A DNA stretch of 38,810 nucleotides. Origin: Altererythrobacter sp. Lineage in GTDB: Bacteria > Pseudomonadota > Alphaproteobacteria > Sphingomonadales > Sphingomonadaceae. The stretch covers positions 1 to 38,810 of the forward strand of contig JALRKY010000005.1 of the NCBI GenBank assembly GCA_023260985.1, read 5' to 3'. The notes beneath the pieces were generated by a model. That model was not told where the DNA came from and made no database searches. It saw only the letters and a list, made by a program, of their open reading frames with translations. A program made the translations under genes and the position numbers. Shown here one piece after another: positions 23,922-32,785 of the stretch; within the stretch, counting starts at the first letter, position 1, and each line of letters starts with the position of its first letter.

Positions 23922-25334
23922 TCAGACCGGTTTAGCAAATCGGTCGGCGTTGATGACCAATTCACCCAATCGCTTGCGCAGCGTGTTCCGGTTGATCCCG
24001 AGCAACTTGGCCGCGCGCAGTTGGTTGCCGCCGGTCTGTGCGAGAGCATATTCCATTAGCGGCTTTTCGAAAGCGGCAAGCGCATTGTGATAAAGCGCGC
24101 CAGGCGGGGGATGGTTGGCAGCGAGCCACAACTGCAACGCGCCGCCAAAATCGAGCCGTTGATCTACCCGGCTGCTATCACGCTCAGGCCCGATGACGTC
24201 GTCGAGCGCCTGGGCATCGATCAAATCTTCGCGGGCCAGCAACGTCAGGCGGTAGATGAGGTTGCGCAGCTCGCGCACATTGCCTCGCCATTGCCGCTGC
24301 TCAAGTCTGGCGATTGCATCGCGCGTGAGCTGGCGACGCGGCAATCCGTCCTCCGCCGCGAGGTTTAGGAAATGCTGAGACAGAACGTCAATATCTTCCC
24401 TGCGTTCGCGCAGCGGCGGCAATTCGATCGGCACCACGTTGAGCCGGTAGAACAGATCTTCCCGGAAGCGCCCTTCTGCGATCATAGGTGCAAGGTCACG
24501 ATTTGTGGCGGCAATGATGCGCACGTCGACCGCGATTTCCTGCCGTCCGCCGACCCGGCGAATTCGGCCCGACTGGAGCGCTCGCAGCAGCCGCGTCTGG
24601 GCCTCAGGCGGCATATCGCCGATCTCGTCGAGGAACAACGTTCCACCATTCGCCTGTTCGAACTTGCCGATCGCTTGCCCCACCGCTCCGGTGAACGCAC
24701 CCTTTTCATGGCCGAAAAGCTCGGTTTCGATCAAGGTGGAAGGGATTGCGGCCGTATTGACTGCGACGAACGGGCCAGATTTCCGTGCACCAAGCTGGTG
24801 GATCGCCTCGGCGACCAGTTCCTTTCCGGTGCCGGATTCGCCCGTGATCAGGACGGTAAGATCGTTGCGCAGCACCCGCGTGATCATGCGATAGACGCCC
24901 TGCATCGCCTGGCTGCGGCCAACCAGCGGCATCCCGTCGCCCTCTGCCGCAGGCGCAGCTTCCGCACCAGTACGCTGGCCTGCTGCCCGCTTCACAGCAC
25001 GTACCAGTTCGTCGAGATCGAAGGGTTTGGGAAAATATTCGAAGGCCTTCGTTTCGCTGGCGCGAACGGCAGTGTCCAGCGTGTTCTGGGCCGAGAGCAC
25101 GATAACCGGCATGTCCGGAGCGACCTCAAGTACTGCATCCAGCGAGGCGATCCCGTCTCCGTCGTCCAGTACCACATCGGTCAGCATGGCGTCGAAGCGG
25201 TGATCGGCCAGCACTCGGTCGCGCGCGGCGATGCTTACGCAATGATGGAGCGTAAAGCCTTCGCCCTCTAGAGCAGCGGTAATTACCGTTGCTATTGCGC
25301 GGTCGTCCTCGACCAGAAGCACAGACCCGCTCAT
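23922..25334 (-). CDS. ntrC: Nitrogen regulator NtrC (sigma54 activator)
   Basis: A 470-residue enhancer-binding activator: receiver domain (1-120; Asp in FDAMLTDVVLDDG, pocket VEDDR), AAA+ domain with Walker A TGESGTGKE, the sigma54-contacting loop HEKGAFTGA, Walker B GGTLFLDEIGDMPPE and arginine-finger region FREDLFYRLNVVPIELPPLRERRED, and a C-terminal Fis helix-turn-helix (GNQLRAAKLLGINRNTLRKRL). All functional motifs are intact, in contrast to NtrX. The ATG overlaps the ntrB stop by four bases. Phosphorylated by NtrB under nitrogen limitation, it turns on glutamine synthetase and related genes in related bacteria. Confidence 0.95.
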   Translation of the reverse strand: MSGSVLLVEDDRAIATVITAALEGEGFTLHHCVSIAARDRVLADHRFDAMLTDVVLDDGDGIASLDAVLEVAPDMPVIVLSAQNTLDTAVRASETKAFEYFPKPFDLDELVRAVKRAAGQRTGAEAAPAAEGDGMPLVGRSQAMQGVYRMITRVLRNDLTVLITGESGTGKELVAEAIHQLGARKSGPFVAVNTAAIPSTLIETELFGHEKGAFTGAVGQAIGKFEQANGGTLFLDEIGDMPPEAQTRLLRALQSGRIRRVGGRQEIAVDVRIIAATNRDLAPMIAEGRFREDLFYRLNVVPIELPPLRERREDIDVLSQHFLNLAAEDGLPRRQLTRDAIARLEQRQWRGNVRELRNLIYRLTLLAREDLIDAQALDDVIGPERDSSRVDQRLDFGGALQLWLAANHPPPGALYHNALAAFEKPLMEYALAQTGGNQLRAAKLLGINRNTLRKRLGELVINADRFAKPV

Positions 25335-26419
25335 ACGGATTTCTCCCGATTGGCCACGGCTATATGGACGCGGAAATGTGTGAGGCCCAGTCGCGTATCG
25401 CGCTCATGAGCAATGCGACCTTGCATGTCGCGAACCAGCTTGCGTACCAGCGCCAGCCCAAGTCCCTGCCCCGACTTCTTGGAGGTCACGAAAGGTTCGA
25501 ACACATGGTCGCGAAGCGATTCCTCGATTCCAGGGCCGTTGTCGGTCACGGTAATTTCGATGGGCAGCTTCACCGTGCGGCCAATGTGAACCGCGCTGAA
25601 AGCAAAGCCGCTCACGAAACGAGTTCTCACCGAAACCTGCGGCTTTGCCGCATCGCTGTTTCGCAGCGCGTCATGTGCGTTGGACAGGAGATTGATCAAC
25701 ACCTGTTCCAAAGCATCGCGGTTTGCCAGCACAGACGGTAGCGATGGATCGAACTCCTCGACGATCTCGATGCCGTCATTCCCAGCCGCGCGAACCGTGG
25801 TGATTGCCGAACGGATTGCCGCGTGGAGATTAGTAGGGCCGAGTTTTTCCGGCGTCGTACGCCCCAGTTGCTGCATTCGGTCGATCAGTCGCGCTATCCG
25901 ATCAACCTCATCGGTTATCATGCATGCGAGATGTCGTTCGGCTGGCTCGAGCTTGCGCGCAACCAATTGCGCGGCCCCCCTGATTGCGGACAGCGGATTG
26001 CGGATTTCATGCGCAAGTACGGCGGGAGCGCCAAGGCTGGCCGCCTCCCCCTCCTGCTCGCGAGCCGCGTCGTCGCGCCCGGAGTCCGACAGGGTTACTA
26101 CCCGCCACCCCGGAAAGGCAGCCAGTGGAGAAATCGTCAAATTGACCCGATGCTCCTGCCCATCGATGAACAACCGGATGTCGCGCGCCACTAGCGAAGC
26201 ATCGGGCTGTGAAAGGTGATCGACAACGCGCTCATCGATTAGTTCGACCACTTCGGAAAAGAGCTGCCTGGACAGACGCTTATCGCTCTTGCCCAGTAGC
26301 ATTTCGGCGGCGTGATTGGTCTCTGCAATGCGGCCTTCGGCGTCGAGCAGCAGCACAGCGAACACCATCCCGCCGATTATAGTTGCGGGATTGGGCTTGT
26401 TTTCCTGCGCCTCTATCAT
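25331..26419 (-). CDS. ntrB: Nitrogen sensor histidine kinase NtrB
   Basis: A 362-residue soluble kinase and phosphatase for NtrC. An N-terminal PAS domain (GGMVFAVLLLDAEGRIAETN) is followed by the phospho-His box APAVLAHEIRNPLSAIRGAAQ and ATPase boxes N (INLLSNAHDAL), G1 (DNGPGIEE) and G2 (KSGQGLGLALVRKL). No membrane helix is present, as expected for a kinase controlled by PII. The start at 26419 lies five bases after the dusB stop; a GTG at 26428 overlapping that stop (GTGA) is equally possible. It belongs to the dusB-ntrB-ntrC order typical of alphaproteobacteria. Confidence 0.93.
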   Translation of the reverse strand: MIEAQENKPNPATIIGGMVFAVLLLDAEGRIAETNHAAEMLLGKSDKRLSRQLFSEVVELIDERVVDHLSQPDASLVARDIRLFIDGQEHRVNLTISPLAAFPGWRVVTLSDSGRDDAAREQEGEAASLGAPAVLAHEIRNPLSAIRGAAQLVARKLEPAERHLACMITDEVDRIARLIDRMQQLGRTTPEKLGPTNLHAAIRSAITTVRAAGNDGIEIVEEFDPSLPSVLANRDALEQVLINLLSNAHDALRNSDAAKPQVSVRTRFVSGFAFSAVHIGRTVKLPIEITVTDNGPGIEESLRDHVFEPFVTSKKSGQGLGLALVRKLVRDMQGRIAHERDTRLGLTHFRVHIAVANREKSV

Positions 26420-26424
26420 GACGT

Positions 26425-27441
26425 TCACGCCGCGCGACGCCTCAGAAAAGGCTCGTAGAAGCGCTCGATCTCGCCAAGCACCTGGTCGGGATCGTCGATG
26501 AAGTTCACGAAATTCCGGAACTCGGCCGAACCGTGCATCCCCTTGGTGTACCAACCCAAGTGCTTGCGGGCGATCTTGGCGCCGACGTCGCGCCCGTAAT
26601 GTTCGAGCATGTCGTTGTAATGCTCGACCAGCGTTTCGTACTGTCCGTAAAAACTCGGACTTTCAAGCAATTCGCCCGTGCACCACCAATGCATAACCTG
26701 GCCCAGCAGCCAAGGCTTGCCATAGGCTCCGCGCCCGATCATCAGTCCGTCAGCACCCGATTGCTCGAGCGCCTTCGCGGCATCCTCGATTGTGCAGATG
26801 TCGCCATTGACGATAACAGGGATCGAGACCGCTTCCTTGACCTTGCGGATGAAGGCCCAGTCGGCGCTGCCCTTGTACATTTGGTTGCGCGTGCGGCCGT
26901 GCACCGTGATCATCTTTACGCCAAGGTCTTCGGCGATTTTCGCCAGTTCGGGCGCATTAAGGCTGGCATGATCCCAGCCCATCCGCATCTTGACCGTGAC
27001 GGGCACATTGACGGCTTTCACCGTCGCTTCCATCAGCTTCGTTGCAAGCGGCACTTCGCGCATCAGTGCGCTGCCGGCGAACTGGCCGACCACCTTGCGC
27101 ACAGGGCAACCGAAATTGATGTCTATGATAGCCGCGCCATTGCCTTCCTGCAGCTTCGCAGCTTCGCTCATACTCAACGGATCGCAGCCAACGAGTTGCA
27201 TCGAAACAGGCTCTTCGGCCGCGTCCCACGCTGCCTTCTGGATCGATTGACGCGTTTCGCGGATCGCGGCTTCGCTGGCGATCATCTCGGTCACGTTAAG
27301 GCCCGAGCCATAGCGCCGCACCAGCTTGCGGAACGGCAGGTCGGTCACGCCCGTCATCGGCGCGAGAACGACCGGCGTTTCGATCCGCACCGGGCCGATT
27401 TCGATCGGCTTCAGTGCCGGAGGATTGGGAAGCGAAGTCAT
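26425..27441 (-). CDS. dusB: tRNA-dihydrouridine synthase DusB
   Basis: A 338-residue flavoenzyme reducing specific uridines in tRNA to dihydrouridine. The N-terminal TIM barrel has [17 protein letters not shown], catalytic Cys112 in [31 protein letters not shown] and the FMN-binding [11 protein letters not shown] and [11 protein letters not shown]; a helical RNA-binding domain follows. The start [12 protein letters not shown] is preferred over an in-frame codon at 27477, which would add a leader crossing the divergent promoter. It is first in the ntr block, corresponding to the gene long called nifR3. Confidence 0.95.
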   Translation of the reverse strand: MTSLPNPPALKPIEIGPVRIETPVVLAPMTGVTDLPFRKLVRRYGSGLNVTEMIASEAAIRETRQSIQKAAWDAAEEPVSMQLVGCDPLSMSEAAKLQEGNGAAIIDINFGCPVRKVVGQFAGSALMREVPLATKLMEATVKAVNVPVTVKMRMGWDHASLNAPELAKIAEDLGVKMITVHGRTRNQMYKGSADWAFIRKVKEAVSIPVIVNGDICTIEDAAKALEQSGADGLMIGRGAYGKPWLLGQVMHWWCTGELLESPSFYGQYETLVEHYNDMLEHYGRDVGAKIARKHLGWYTKGMHGSAEFRNFVNFIDDPDQVLGEIERFYEPFLRRRAA

Positions 27442-27466
27442 GACAATATGCAGGTGCCTAAAATTT

Positions 27467-27518
27467 GGGCAGCGCATAGTGGATTGCGCTCAGCCCGTCC
27501 AGTCCTTAAGCGCTGCCC
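27467..27518. promoter_or_regulatory. Nine-base dyad between divergent dusB and ispDF
   Basis: GGGCAGCGC at 27467-27475 is the exact reverse complement of GCGCTGCCC at 27510-27518, with 34 bases between. The pair fills most of the 80-base gap between the divergent dusB and ispDF genes, and the right arm ends four bases before the ispDF start, which has no ribosome site of its own. It could be an operator, a transcript hairpin masking the ispDF start, or chance. Confidence 0.35.
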
Positions 27519-27521
27519 GCC

Positions 27522-28670
27522 GTGAACGATACCAATGCCCTTCCCCCATTCGCCGCGATTGTCGTTGCCGCCGGCAAAGGGCTGCGCGCGGGTGGCGCCC
27601 TTCCCAAGCAATTCGCCAATTGGCGCGGTAAGCCGCTTGTGCGCCATTCGGTCGAGGCGTTGCTCGATGCCGGGGCAAATCCATTGGTCGTGGTGATACC
27701 GGAGGACGGCGAGGAATTCGCAAACGCCGCCCTTCAAGGATTGGGCAGCATCGGATTGATTGAAGGCGGCGAGACCCGACAGCAGTCGGTGCGCAATGGG
27801 CTCGAAGCGCTCACCACGAGCGCGCCGGATCGCGTTCTGATCCATGATGCCGCAAGGCCCGACTTGCCAAGCTCGGTGATCGCACGCCTGCTCGGCGCGC
27901 TGAAAGACAACGCTGGCGCTATCCCCGTCTTGCCTGTGGTCGACAGCATTGCCCTGGCCAAGGGCAGCCATATGGCTGGCAAGGCCGAGCGCGAAACCAT
28001 GCGCCGGGTGCAAACCCCGCAGGCTTTCCGCTATGGCGCAATTCTGGACGCCCATCGTAACTGGACTGGCGCACCAGACGCCGGAGACGACGCGCAGGTG
28101 CTTGCCGCTGCAGGCGGCAAAGTTGTGCTGGTCGATGGTGACGAACGCTTGAAGAAGATCACTTTTGCAGAGGATTTCGTGAGTGAGATGCCCATCTTCC
28201 GTATCGGATCGGGGTTCGACGTCCACCGGCTGGCGGAAGGCGAGGAGCTTTGGCTTTGCGGCGTGCATATTCCGCATGAAAAGGGCCTTGCCGGTCATTC
28301 CGACGCCGATGTGGCGCTGCATGCGCTGGTCGATGCCCTTCTTGGCGCGATCGGCGATGGCGACATCGGAACCCACTTCCCGCCCAGCGACCCGCAATGG
28401 AAAGGGGCCCCCTCCCCGCTGTTCCTTGCACACGCTGCGAAGCTGGTGTCGCAGGCAGGCTATGCAATCGGCAATGTCGACCTGACGATCATCTGCGAAG
28501 CTCCCAAGATCGGCCCCCATCGTGACGCGATGCGCGCGAAGCTGGCCGAATTGCTGGGGATCGAATTGTCGCGAGTCAGCGTCAAAGCCACCACTACCGA
28601 ACGGCTCGGCTTTACCGGTCGTGGAGAAGGCATTGCGGCGCAAGCTGTGGTAAGCTTGCGGGGCATGTGA
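27522..28670 (+). CDS. ispDF: Bifunctional IspD/IspF of the MEP isoprenoid pathway
   Basis: A 382-residue fusion of two MEP-pathway enzymes. Residues 1-222 are IspD, the MEP cytidylyltransferase: AAIVVAAGKGLRAGGALPKQF is the CTP-binding loop, with HDAARPDL and RVQTPQAFRYGAI. Residues 223-382 are IspF, the 2,4-cyclodiphosphate synthase: GSGFDVHRL (metal ligands D233 and H235), AGHSDADVALHAL and SVKATTTERLGFTGRGEG. The fused enzyme catalyses non-consecutive steps, with IspE in between. The start is GTG; no ribosome site is visible and the nearby ATG is out of frame. The fusion is common in alphaproteobacteria. Confidence 0.95.
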   Translation: MNDTNALPPFAAIVVAAGKGLRAGGALPKQFANWRGKPLVRHSVEALLDAGANPLVVVIPEDGEEFANAALQGLGSIGLIEGGETRQQSVRNGLEALTTSAPDRVLIHDAARPDLPSSVIARLLGALKDNAGAIPVLPVVDSIALAKGSHMAGKAERETMRRVQTPQAFRYGAILDAHRNWTGAPDAGDDAQVLAAAGGKVVLVDGDERLKKITFAEDFVSEMPIFRIGSGFDVHRLAEGEELWLCGVHIPHEKGLAGHSDADVALHALVDALLGAIGDGDIGTHFPPSDPQWKGAPSPLFLAHAAKLVSQAGYAIGNVDLTIICEAPKIGPHRDAMRAKLAELLGIELSRVSVKATTTERLGFTGRGEGIAAQAVVSLRGM

Positions 28671-28671
28671 C

Positions 28672-29190
28672 ATGAGAGACGGTATGACAGAGCAAGGCAG
28701 CCTTCTTCCCTCTGAAATTGAGCAACTCGCACGCAAGGTCGTCGAGGCCAATGTCGCGGCGGGGAGAACCGTTGCCTTGGCGGAGAGTTGCACTGGCGGA
28801 CTGGTGGCGGCTGCCATCACCGAGATACCCGGCTCTTCCGCCGTGCTTGACCGCGGCTTCGTGACCTATTCGAACGAAGCCAAGATGGAGAGCCTAGGTG
28901 TTCCGCTCGACATCATCGAGACTTTTGGTGCGGTCTCGATCGCCTGCGTCTGGGCGATGGCGCAAGGCGCGCTGAAGCATAGCAATGCCGATGTGGCGGT
29001 TGCGATCAGCGGGATTGCCGGTCCGGGTGGAGGTACGACCCTGAAACCCGTTGGGACGGTAGTGTTCGCGCGTGCATCGCGGGGTGACAACGCCAAGCCG
29101 GAAGGCGAATTGAAGGTGTTTGCCGATATGAACCGTGCCGAAGTGCGCCGTCACGCGGCGCTTTGCGCGCTCGAACTGCTGCTTCCATAG
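28672..29190 (+). CDS. pncC: Nicotinamide-nucleotide amidohydrolase (CinA C-terminal type)
   Basis: A 172-residue single-domain protein equal to the C-terminal domain of CinA, which deamidates NMN to NaMN in NAD recycling. Key motifs: LAESCTGGLVAAAITEIPGSS with the nucleophilic Ser, DRGFVTYSNEAK, and AISGIAGPGGGTTLKPVGTV. The N-terminal MoCF domain of full-length CinA is absent, which is usual for PncC. It starts one base after the ispDF stop; ATG at 28684 is an alternative start. The last 40 bases overlap the convergent ratA gene. Confidence 0.9.
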   Translation: MRDGMTEQGSLLPSEIEQLARKVVEANVAAGRTVALAESCTGGLVAAAITEIPGSSAVLDRGFVTYSNEAKMESLGVPLDIIETFGAVSIACVWAMAQGALKHSNADVAVAISGIAGPGGGTTLKPVGTVVFARASRGDNAKPEGELKVFADMNRAEVRRHAALCALELLLP

Positions 29191-29612
29191 ACTTCCGCCG
29201 CGCGCGTTTCGAAGGCCGCCACCATCTTGTGGAAGGCGCGGTCGAAATATTGCCCCGCCAGCTTCTCGAACACGCGGCTCTTGAAAGCGAACTCGACGCT
29301 GAAATCGACTTCGCAACCGCCATCGGGGTGCGGGCGAAATATCCATGTGTTGTCGAGATCGCGAAGTGGGCCGTCGACGTAATGTACGTCGATCATGCGC
29401 GGCCGCTCTTTCTCCACTCGCGACGTGAATTTTTCGCGCAAGGATTTGAAACCAACCACCATGTCGGCGATCATTTCGGACTCGCTGTCCGAGCGCACGC
29501 GAGTGGCGATTACCCAAGGCAGGAACTCGGGATAACGAGCCACATCGGCCACAAGGTCGAACATCTGCTCCGCGCTGTATGGCAGGCGGCGCGTTTCGCG
29601 GATGCCTGGCAT
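29151..29612 (-). CDS. RatA/Coq10-type START-domain protein
   Basis: A 153-residue single START/polyketide-cyclase-like domain ([33 protein letters not shown] as opening, with the family's Y-x-x-F-x-P-W pattern). Bacterial homologues are named RatA, reported to inhibit ribosome subunit joining in E. coli; eukaryotic homologues are Coq10, a coenzyme Q-binding protein needed for respiration. In alphaproteobacteria a ubiquinone-related role is plausible. The start overlaps the lipA stop (ATGA), so the two are translated together. The last 40 bases overlap pncC on the other strand. Confidence 0.88.
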   Translation of the reverse strand: MPGIRETRRLPYSAEQMFDLVADVARYPEFLPWVIATRVRSDSESEMIADMVVGFKSLREKFTSRVEKERPRMIDVHYVDGPLRDLDNTWIFRPHPDGGCEVDFSVEFAFKSRVFEKLAGQYFDRAFHKMVAAFETRAAEVYGSSSSSAQSAA

Positions 29613-30580
29613 CAGGCGCCTTGCCTGGCCTCGAGCGCTGCTTCCGCCTTGGCGAGCTTTTCTGCACGCGCGGCCTTCATCTGCGCGAAATCCTCGCCCG
29701 CGTGATAGCTCGAACGGGTCAGCGGGCTTGCAGCCACCTGCAGGAAGCCCTTTGCCCGGGCGATCGCGCCATAGGCCTTGAACGCATCGGGAGTGACGAA
29801 TTCCTCAACCGTCGCGTGGCGCGGAGTCGGTTGGAGATATTGCCCCATGGTGATGAAATCGACTTCGGCGCTGCGCATGTCGTCCATCACCTGATGAACT
29901 TCGAGCCGCTGCTCACCCAAGCCCAGCATGATCCCCGACTTGGTGAAAATCATCGCATCGTGGCGCTTCATCTCTTCGAGCAGGCGCAGCGATGCGTAAT
30001 AGCGCGCGCCTGGTCGGATCGTCGGATAGAGTCGCGGCACGGTTTCGAGATTATGGTTGTAAACGTCTGGGCCAGCTTCACAAATCGCCTCGACCGCCGC
30101 GCGCATCTTGCCACGGAAATCGGGCGTCAGGATCTCGATAGTGGTATCCGGCGTCTCGCGGCGAAGCGCCTTGATCACTTTCACGAACTGCCCTGCCCCG
30201 CCATCAGGCAGGTCGTCGCGGTCGACGCTGGTAATGACGATGTGTTCGAGCCCCATCTTGCCTGCCGCGATCGCGACATTCTCTGGCTCCATCGGATCGA
30301 CCATGCGCGGCATGCCGGTCTTGACGTTGCAGAAGGCGCAGGCGCGCGTGCAAACATCGCCCAGGATCATCACTGTCGCGTGCTTCTTGGTCCAGCATTC
30401 GCCGATATTCGGGCAAGCGGCCTCTTCGCAGACAGTGTTGAGGTTCAATTCGCGCATGAGCTTGCGCGTCTGGTTGTATCCCTCGCTCACCGGAGCTTTC
30501 ACCCGGATCCAGTCCGGCTTGCGTTGACGCGCGGGGCGCGGTGCTTCGCTGCCCTGTGGCGGGGATGATAGGTCGTTCAT
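29612..30580 (-). CDS. lipA: Lipoyl synthase
   Basis: A 322-residue radical-SAM enzyme that inserts two sulfurs into octanoyl groups on E2 proteins such as PdhC. The auxiliary 4Fe-4S ligands are C51, C56 and C62 in [12 protein letters not shown], the radical-SAM triad is C77, C81 and C84 in [10 protein letters not shown], and the C-terminal SSYHAGEDF carries the Ser ligand of the sacrificed cluster. The start MNDLSS is chosen by family comparison; an in-frame ATG three codons earlier is possible. It is co-translated with ratA, a pairing common in alphaproteobacteria. Confidence 0.95.
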   Translation of the reverse strand: MNDLSSPPQGSEAPRPARQRKPDWIRVKAPVSEGYNQTRKLMRELNLNTVCEEAACPNIGECWTKKHATVMILGDVCTRACAFCNVKTGMPRMVDPMEPENVAIAAGKMGLEHIVITSVDRDDLPDGGAGQFVKVIKALRRETPDTTIEILTPDFRGKMRAAVEAICEAGPDVYNHNLETVPRLYPTIRPGARYYASLRLLEEMKRHDAMIFTKSGIMLGLGEQRLEVHQVMDDMRSAEVDFITMGQYLQPTPRHATVEEFVTPDAFKAYGAIARAKGFLQVAASPLTRSSYHAGEDFAQMKAARAEKLAKAEAALEARQGA

Positions 30581-30661
30581 GGCGCCCATCTAGGGAAAGG
30601 GCGTGCTCGGCGCAACAACTGCATCTTGCCGAATTACGTATGCTTGGCTAACCGGCGCCTC

Positions 30662-31645
30662 ATGGACGCTAGCACGCTACAGACCTTCACTTCACCGGTA
30701 GTTCTGTTCTTCGTTCTCGGTGTTGCCGCAGCGTTCGCACGATCAGACCTCGCCATACCTGAAGCAATTGCCAAGGGCATGTCGCTTTATCTCATGGCCG
30801 CAATCGGCCTGAAGGGCGGCGTTGCAGTCTCCAAGTCCGGCATAGACGGCACAGTTCTAGCAGCGCTCGGCGCGGGCATCGCCGCAAGCTTCCTGATCCC
30901 CTTTCTGGCCTATGCAGTCCTGAAGGGCTTCGGCAGGCTCGACCGGATCAACGCAGGCGCAGTTGCCGCGCATTACGGCTCCGTCAGCGTGGTCACCTTC
31001 GTAACCGCGGTTGAAATTCTCGATGCGCAGTCGAAGCCGCCGGGAGGCTATATGGTGGCAGTAATGGCCACGATGGAAACGCCGGCCATCCTCACTGGCC
31101 TTCTGCTCGCCCGCGGACTCGGCAGCCAGGGTGGGCAGCCCAAGGGCGAACTGCTCCACGAAGTGTTCTTCAATGCCTCTGTGGTGCTGCTCCTCGGCGC
31201 TTTCGGCATCGGATTGATAGGCGGAGCAGACGGATTTGCGGAAGTCAGCCCCTTCTTCGAAGCGGGCTTCAAGGGTGTTCTTTGCATCTTCCTGCTCGAC
31301 ATGGGCCTTATCGCTGCACGGCGCATGATGGATGCGCGCGCACTCACCTGGCGACTTGCGGCGATTGCCATTGGCTTGCCCTTGTTGAACGGATTTCTCG
31401 GGACCGCGCTGGGGACAGTGATCGGGCTCGACGTCGGCTCTGCCGCGGCGCTCGGCGTGCTCTGCGCAAGCGCAAGCTATATTGCGGTACCGGCGGCGAT
31501 GCGCTTTGCCCTTCCCGAGGCTGACCCGGGGATTTACCTCACCATGTCGCTCAGCCTCACTTTCCCCTTCAATATACTCATCAATATCGGCCTGATTAGC
31601 GCCACCGCCAGCCTGCTCGCCGGTATAGGAGCTGCAGCACCATGA
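30662..31645 (+). CDS. sbtA: SbtA-like sodium-dependent bicarbonate transporter
   Basis: A 327-residue membrane protein with about ten hydrophobic helices. The two-repeat arrangement and segments such as GMSLYLMAAIGLKGG, AAHYGSVSVVTFVTAVEIL, FFNASVVLLLGAFGIGLI and CASASYIAVPAAMRFALPEADPG match the SbtA family (DUF897), sodium-dependent bicarbonate importers known from cyanobacteria and many other bacteria. It is shorter than the cyanobacterial proteins, which have a longer central cytoplasmic loop. The start at MDASTLQT leaves a short cytoplasmic N terminus; an in-frame codon at 30626 would add twelve residues. Overlap with sbtB and the carbonic anhydrase downstream strongly support the assignment. 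Confidence 0.85.
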   Translation: MDASTLQTFTSPVVLFFVLGVAAAFARSDLAIPEAIAKGMSLYLMAAIGLKGGVAVSKSGIDGTVLAALGAGIAASFLIPFLAYAVLKGFGRLDRINAGAVAAHYGSVSVVTFVTAVEILDAQSKPPGGYMVAVMATMETPAILTGLLLARGLGSQGGQPKGELLHEVFFNASVVLLLGAFGIGLIGGADGFAEVSPFFEAGFKGVLCIFLLDMGLIAARRMMDARALTWRLAAIAIGLPLLNGFLGTALGTVIGLDVGSAAALGVLCASASYIAVPAAMRFALPEADPGIYLTMSLSLTFPFNILINIGLISATASLLAGIGAAAP

Positions 31646-31950
31646 TTGAAACGGTTACCCGCAAGCGCATCGAAATCCTTACGGACACCGCTTTGGTGAA
31701 GCGCGTAACCGACGCGATCGACCGTGTGGAAATCACCGGCTGGACAGTCACCCCGGTATTGTCGGGCAAGGGCCGCGAAGGTCGCTGGCGCGAAGAGCGC
31801 GTGATGGGCACCGACAAGGTCCTTGTCCTGACCATCGCTGCCGAAGACAAGGCTATGCGTCTTGCCGAAGAGATTGCGCCGATACTGACCTCTCATGGCT
31901 TGCTGTTCAGTATGTGGGATGTGCAGGTGATCCGCGGCGAACGTTTCTGA
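31642..31950 (+). CDS. sbtB: PII-like SbtB protein
   Basis: A 102-residue PII-superfamily protein. The ferredoxin-like beta-alpha-beta fold (RKRIEILTDTALVKRVTDAI, VLVLTIAAEDKAMRLAEEI) surrounds a T-loop region GKGREGRWREERV rich in Arg and Glu; the usual uridylylated Tyr of GlnB is absent. In cyanobacteria SbtB forms trimers that bind adenine nucleotides, including cAMP, and gate SbtA. The C-terminal CGPxGC redox motif of some cyanobacterial SbtB is missing here. It overlaps sbtA by four bases. Confidence 0.85.
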   Translation: MIETVTRKRIEILTDTALVKRVTDAIDRVEITGWTVTPVLSGKGREGRWREERVMGTDKVLVLTIAAEDKAMRLAEEIAPILTSHGLLFSMWDVQVIRGERF

Positions 31951-31974
31951 GGCTGTTGATGGGGGGAGCCAGAG

Positions 31975-32616
31975 ATGCCTGAATTCGCAGCCTTGCTGAA
32001 TGGCTATCGCCGCTTCCGTAATGACGGCTATCCCCGCCAACGCGCACGCTATGACCAGTTGGTTGCAGAAGGGCAAAGCCCCAAGTTGATGATCATTGGC
32101 TGCTCGGACAGCCGGGTCGATCCGGCTCAGATTTTCGATGTCGATCCGGGCGAGATTTTCGTCGTGCGCAATGTTGCGGCTTTGGTCCCGCCATTCGAGA
32201 CGACGCCCGGCCACCATGGCGTTTCCGCTGCCGTCGAATTCGCCGTGCAAATGCTTGAAGTAAAGCAGATCGTCGTAATGGGGCACGGCATGTGCGGTGG
32301 CTGCAAGGCTGCACTCACCCAAAATCTGGAGGGGAACAAGCCGGGTAAAGGAGGGTTTGTCGCGGATTGGATCCATTTGCTCGACGAAGCGCGCGAACCG
32401 GTTGCTGCGCGTTACGGCACCATCGGCCGCGATGCCGAGCGCGCCATGGAATTGGAAGCAGTCAAAGTCAGCCTTGCGAACTTGAGGTCATTCCCGTGGG
32501 TCAAGGACAAGGAGAAAAGTGGCACGCTTAAGCTGCGCGGGGCATTCTTCTCGATTTCCGAGGGCGTGCTTTATGTGCTCAACGAGGCAAGCTGCAGTTT
32601 CGAGCCCATTGAATGA
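31975..32616 (+). CDS. Beta-class carbonic anhydrase
   Basis: A 213-residue zinc enzyme interconverting CO2 and bicarbonate. Zinc and catalytic residues are visible: C43-x-D45-x-R47 in IIGCSDSRVDP and H104-x-x-C107 in VMGHGMCGGC, a full beta-class site. No signal peptide, so cytoplasmic. GGGGGAG sits seven bases before the ATG, 24 bases after sbtB. Together the three genes would import bicarbonate, control the import and equilibrate it with CO2 inside the cell. Confidence 0.94.
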   Translation: MPEFAALLNGYRRFRNDGYPRQRARYDQLVAEGQSPKLMIIGCSDSRVDPAQIFDVDPGEIFVVRNVAALVPPFETTPGHHGVSAAVEFAVQMLEVKQIVVMGHGMCGGCKAALTQNLEGNKPGKGGFVADWIHLLDEAREPVAARYGTIGRDAERAMELEAVKVSLANLRSFPWVKDKEKSGTLKLRGAFFSISEGVLYVLNEASCSFEPIE

Positions 32617-32622
32617 GTCAAC

Positions 32623-32659
32623 GTCGCTGGCGGGGCCAGACCGGCCCGGCCTAGGCGAC
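32623..32659 (+). terminator. Candidate stem-loop after the bicarbonate operon
   Basis: GTCGC (32623-32627) pairs with GCGAC (32655-32659), enclosing a second stem GGGCC (32633-32637) with GGCCC (32643-32647). The structure starts seven bases after the carbonic anhydrase stop. It is GC-rich but lacks a T tract, so it may be a factor-dependent terminator or 3' stabiliser. No other signal was seen up to the convergent gene at 32786. Confidence 0.35.
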
Positions 32660-32785
32660 CTGATGCAGTAATTCGACGGACGCGATTTCGGCTCTCCTAC
32701 TCTCGCATAGCAAGCCATCGATATGCAAAATCAAGGGCGCCGCCCCTGCTGGAGCGACGCCTTTGAATAGTAACAAGCGGCCTTT

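Noticed and set aside
27438-28820. Minus-strand open frame of 460 codons antisense to ispDF
   Set aside because: It mirrors ispDF and crosses the dusB promoter; no domain, no ribosome site and composition typical of a shadow frame.
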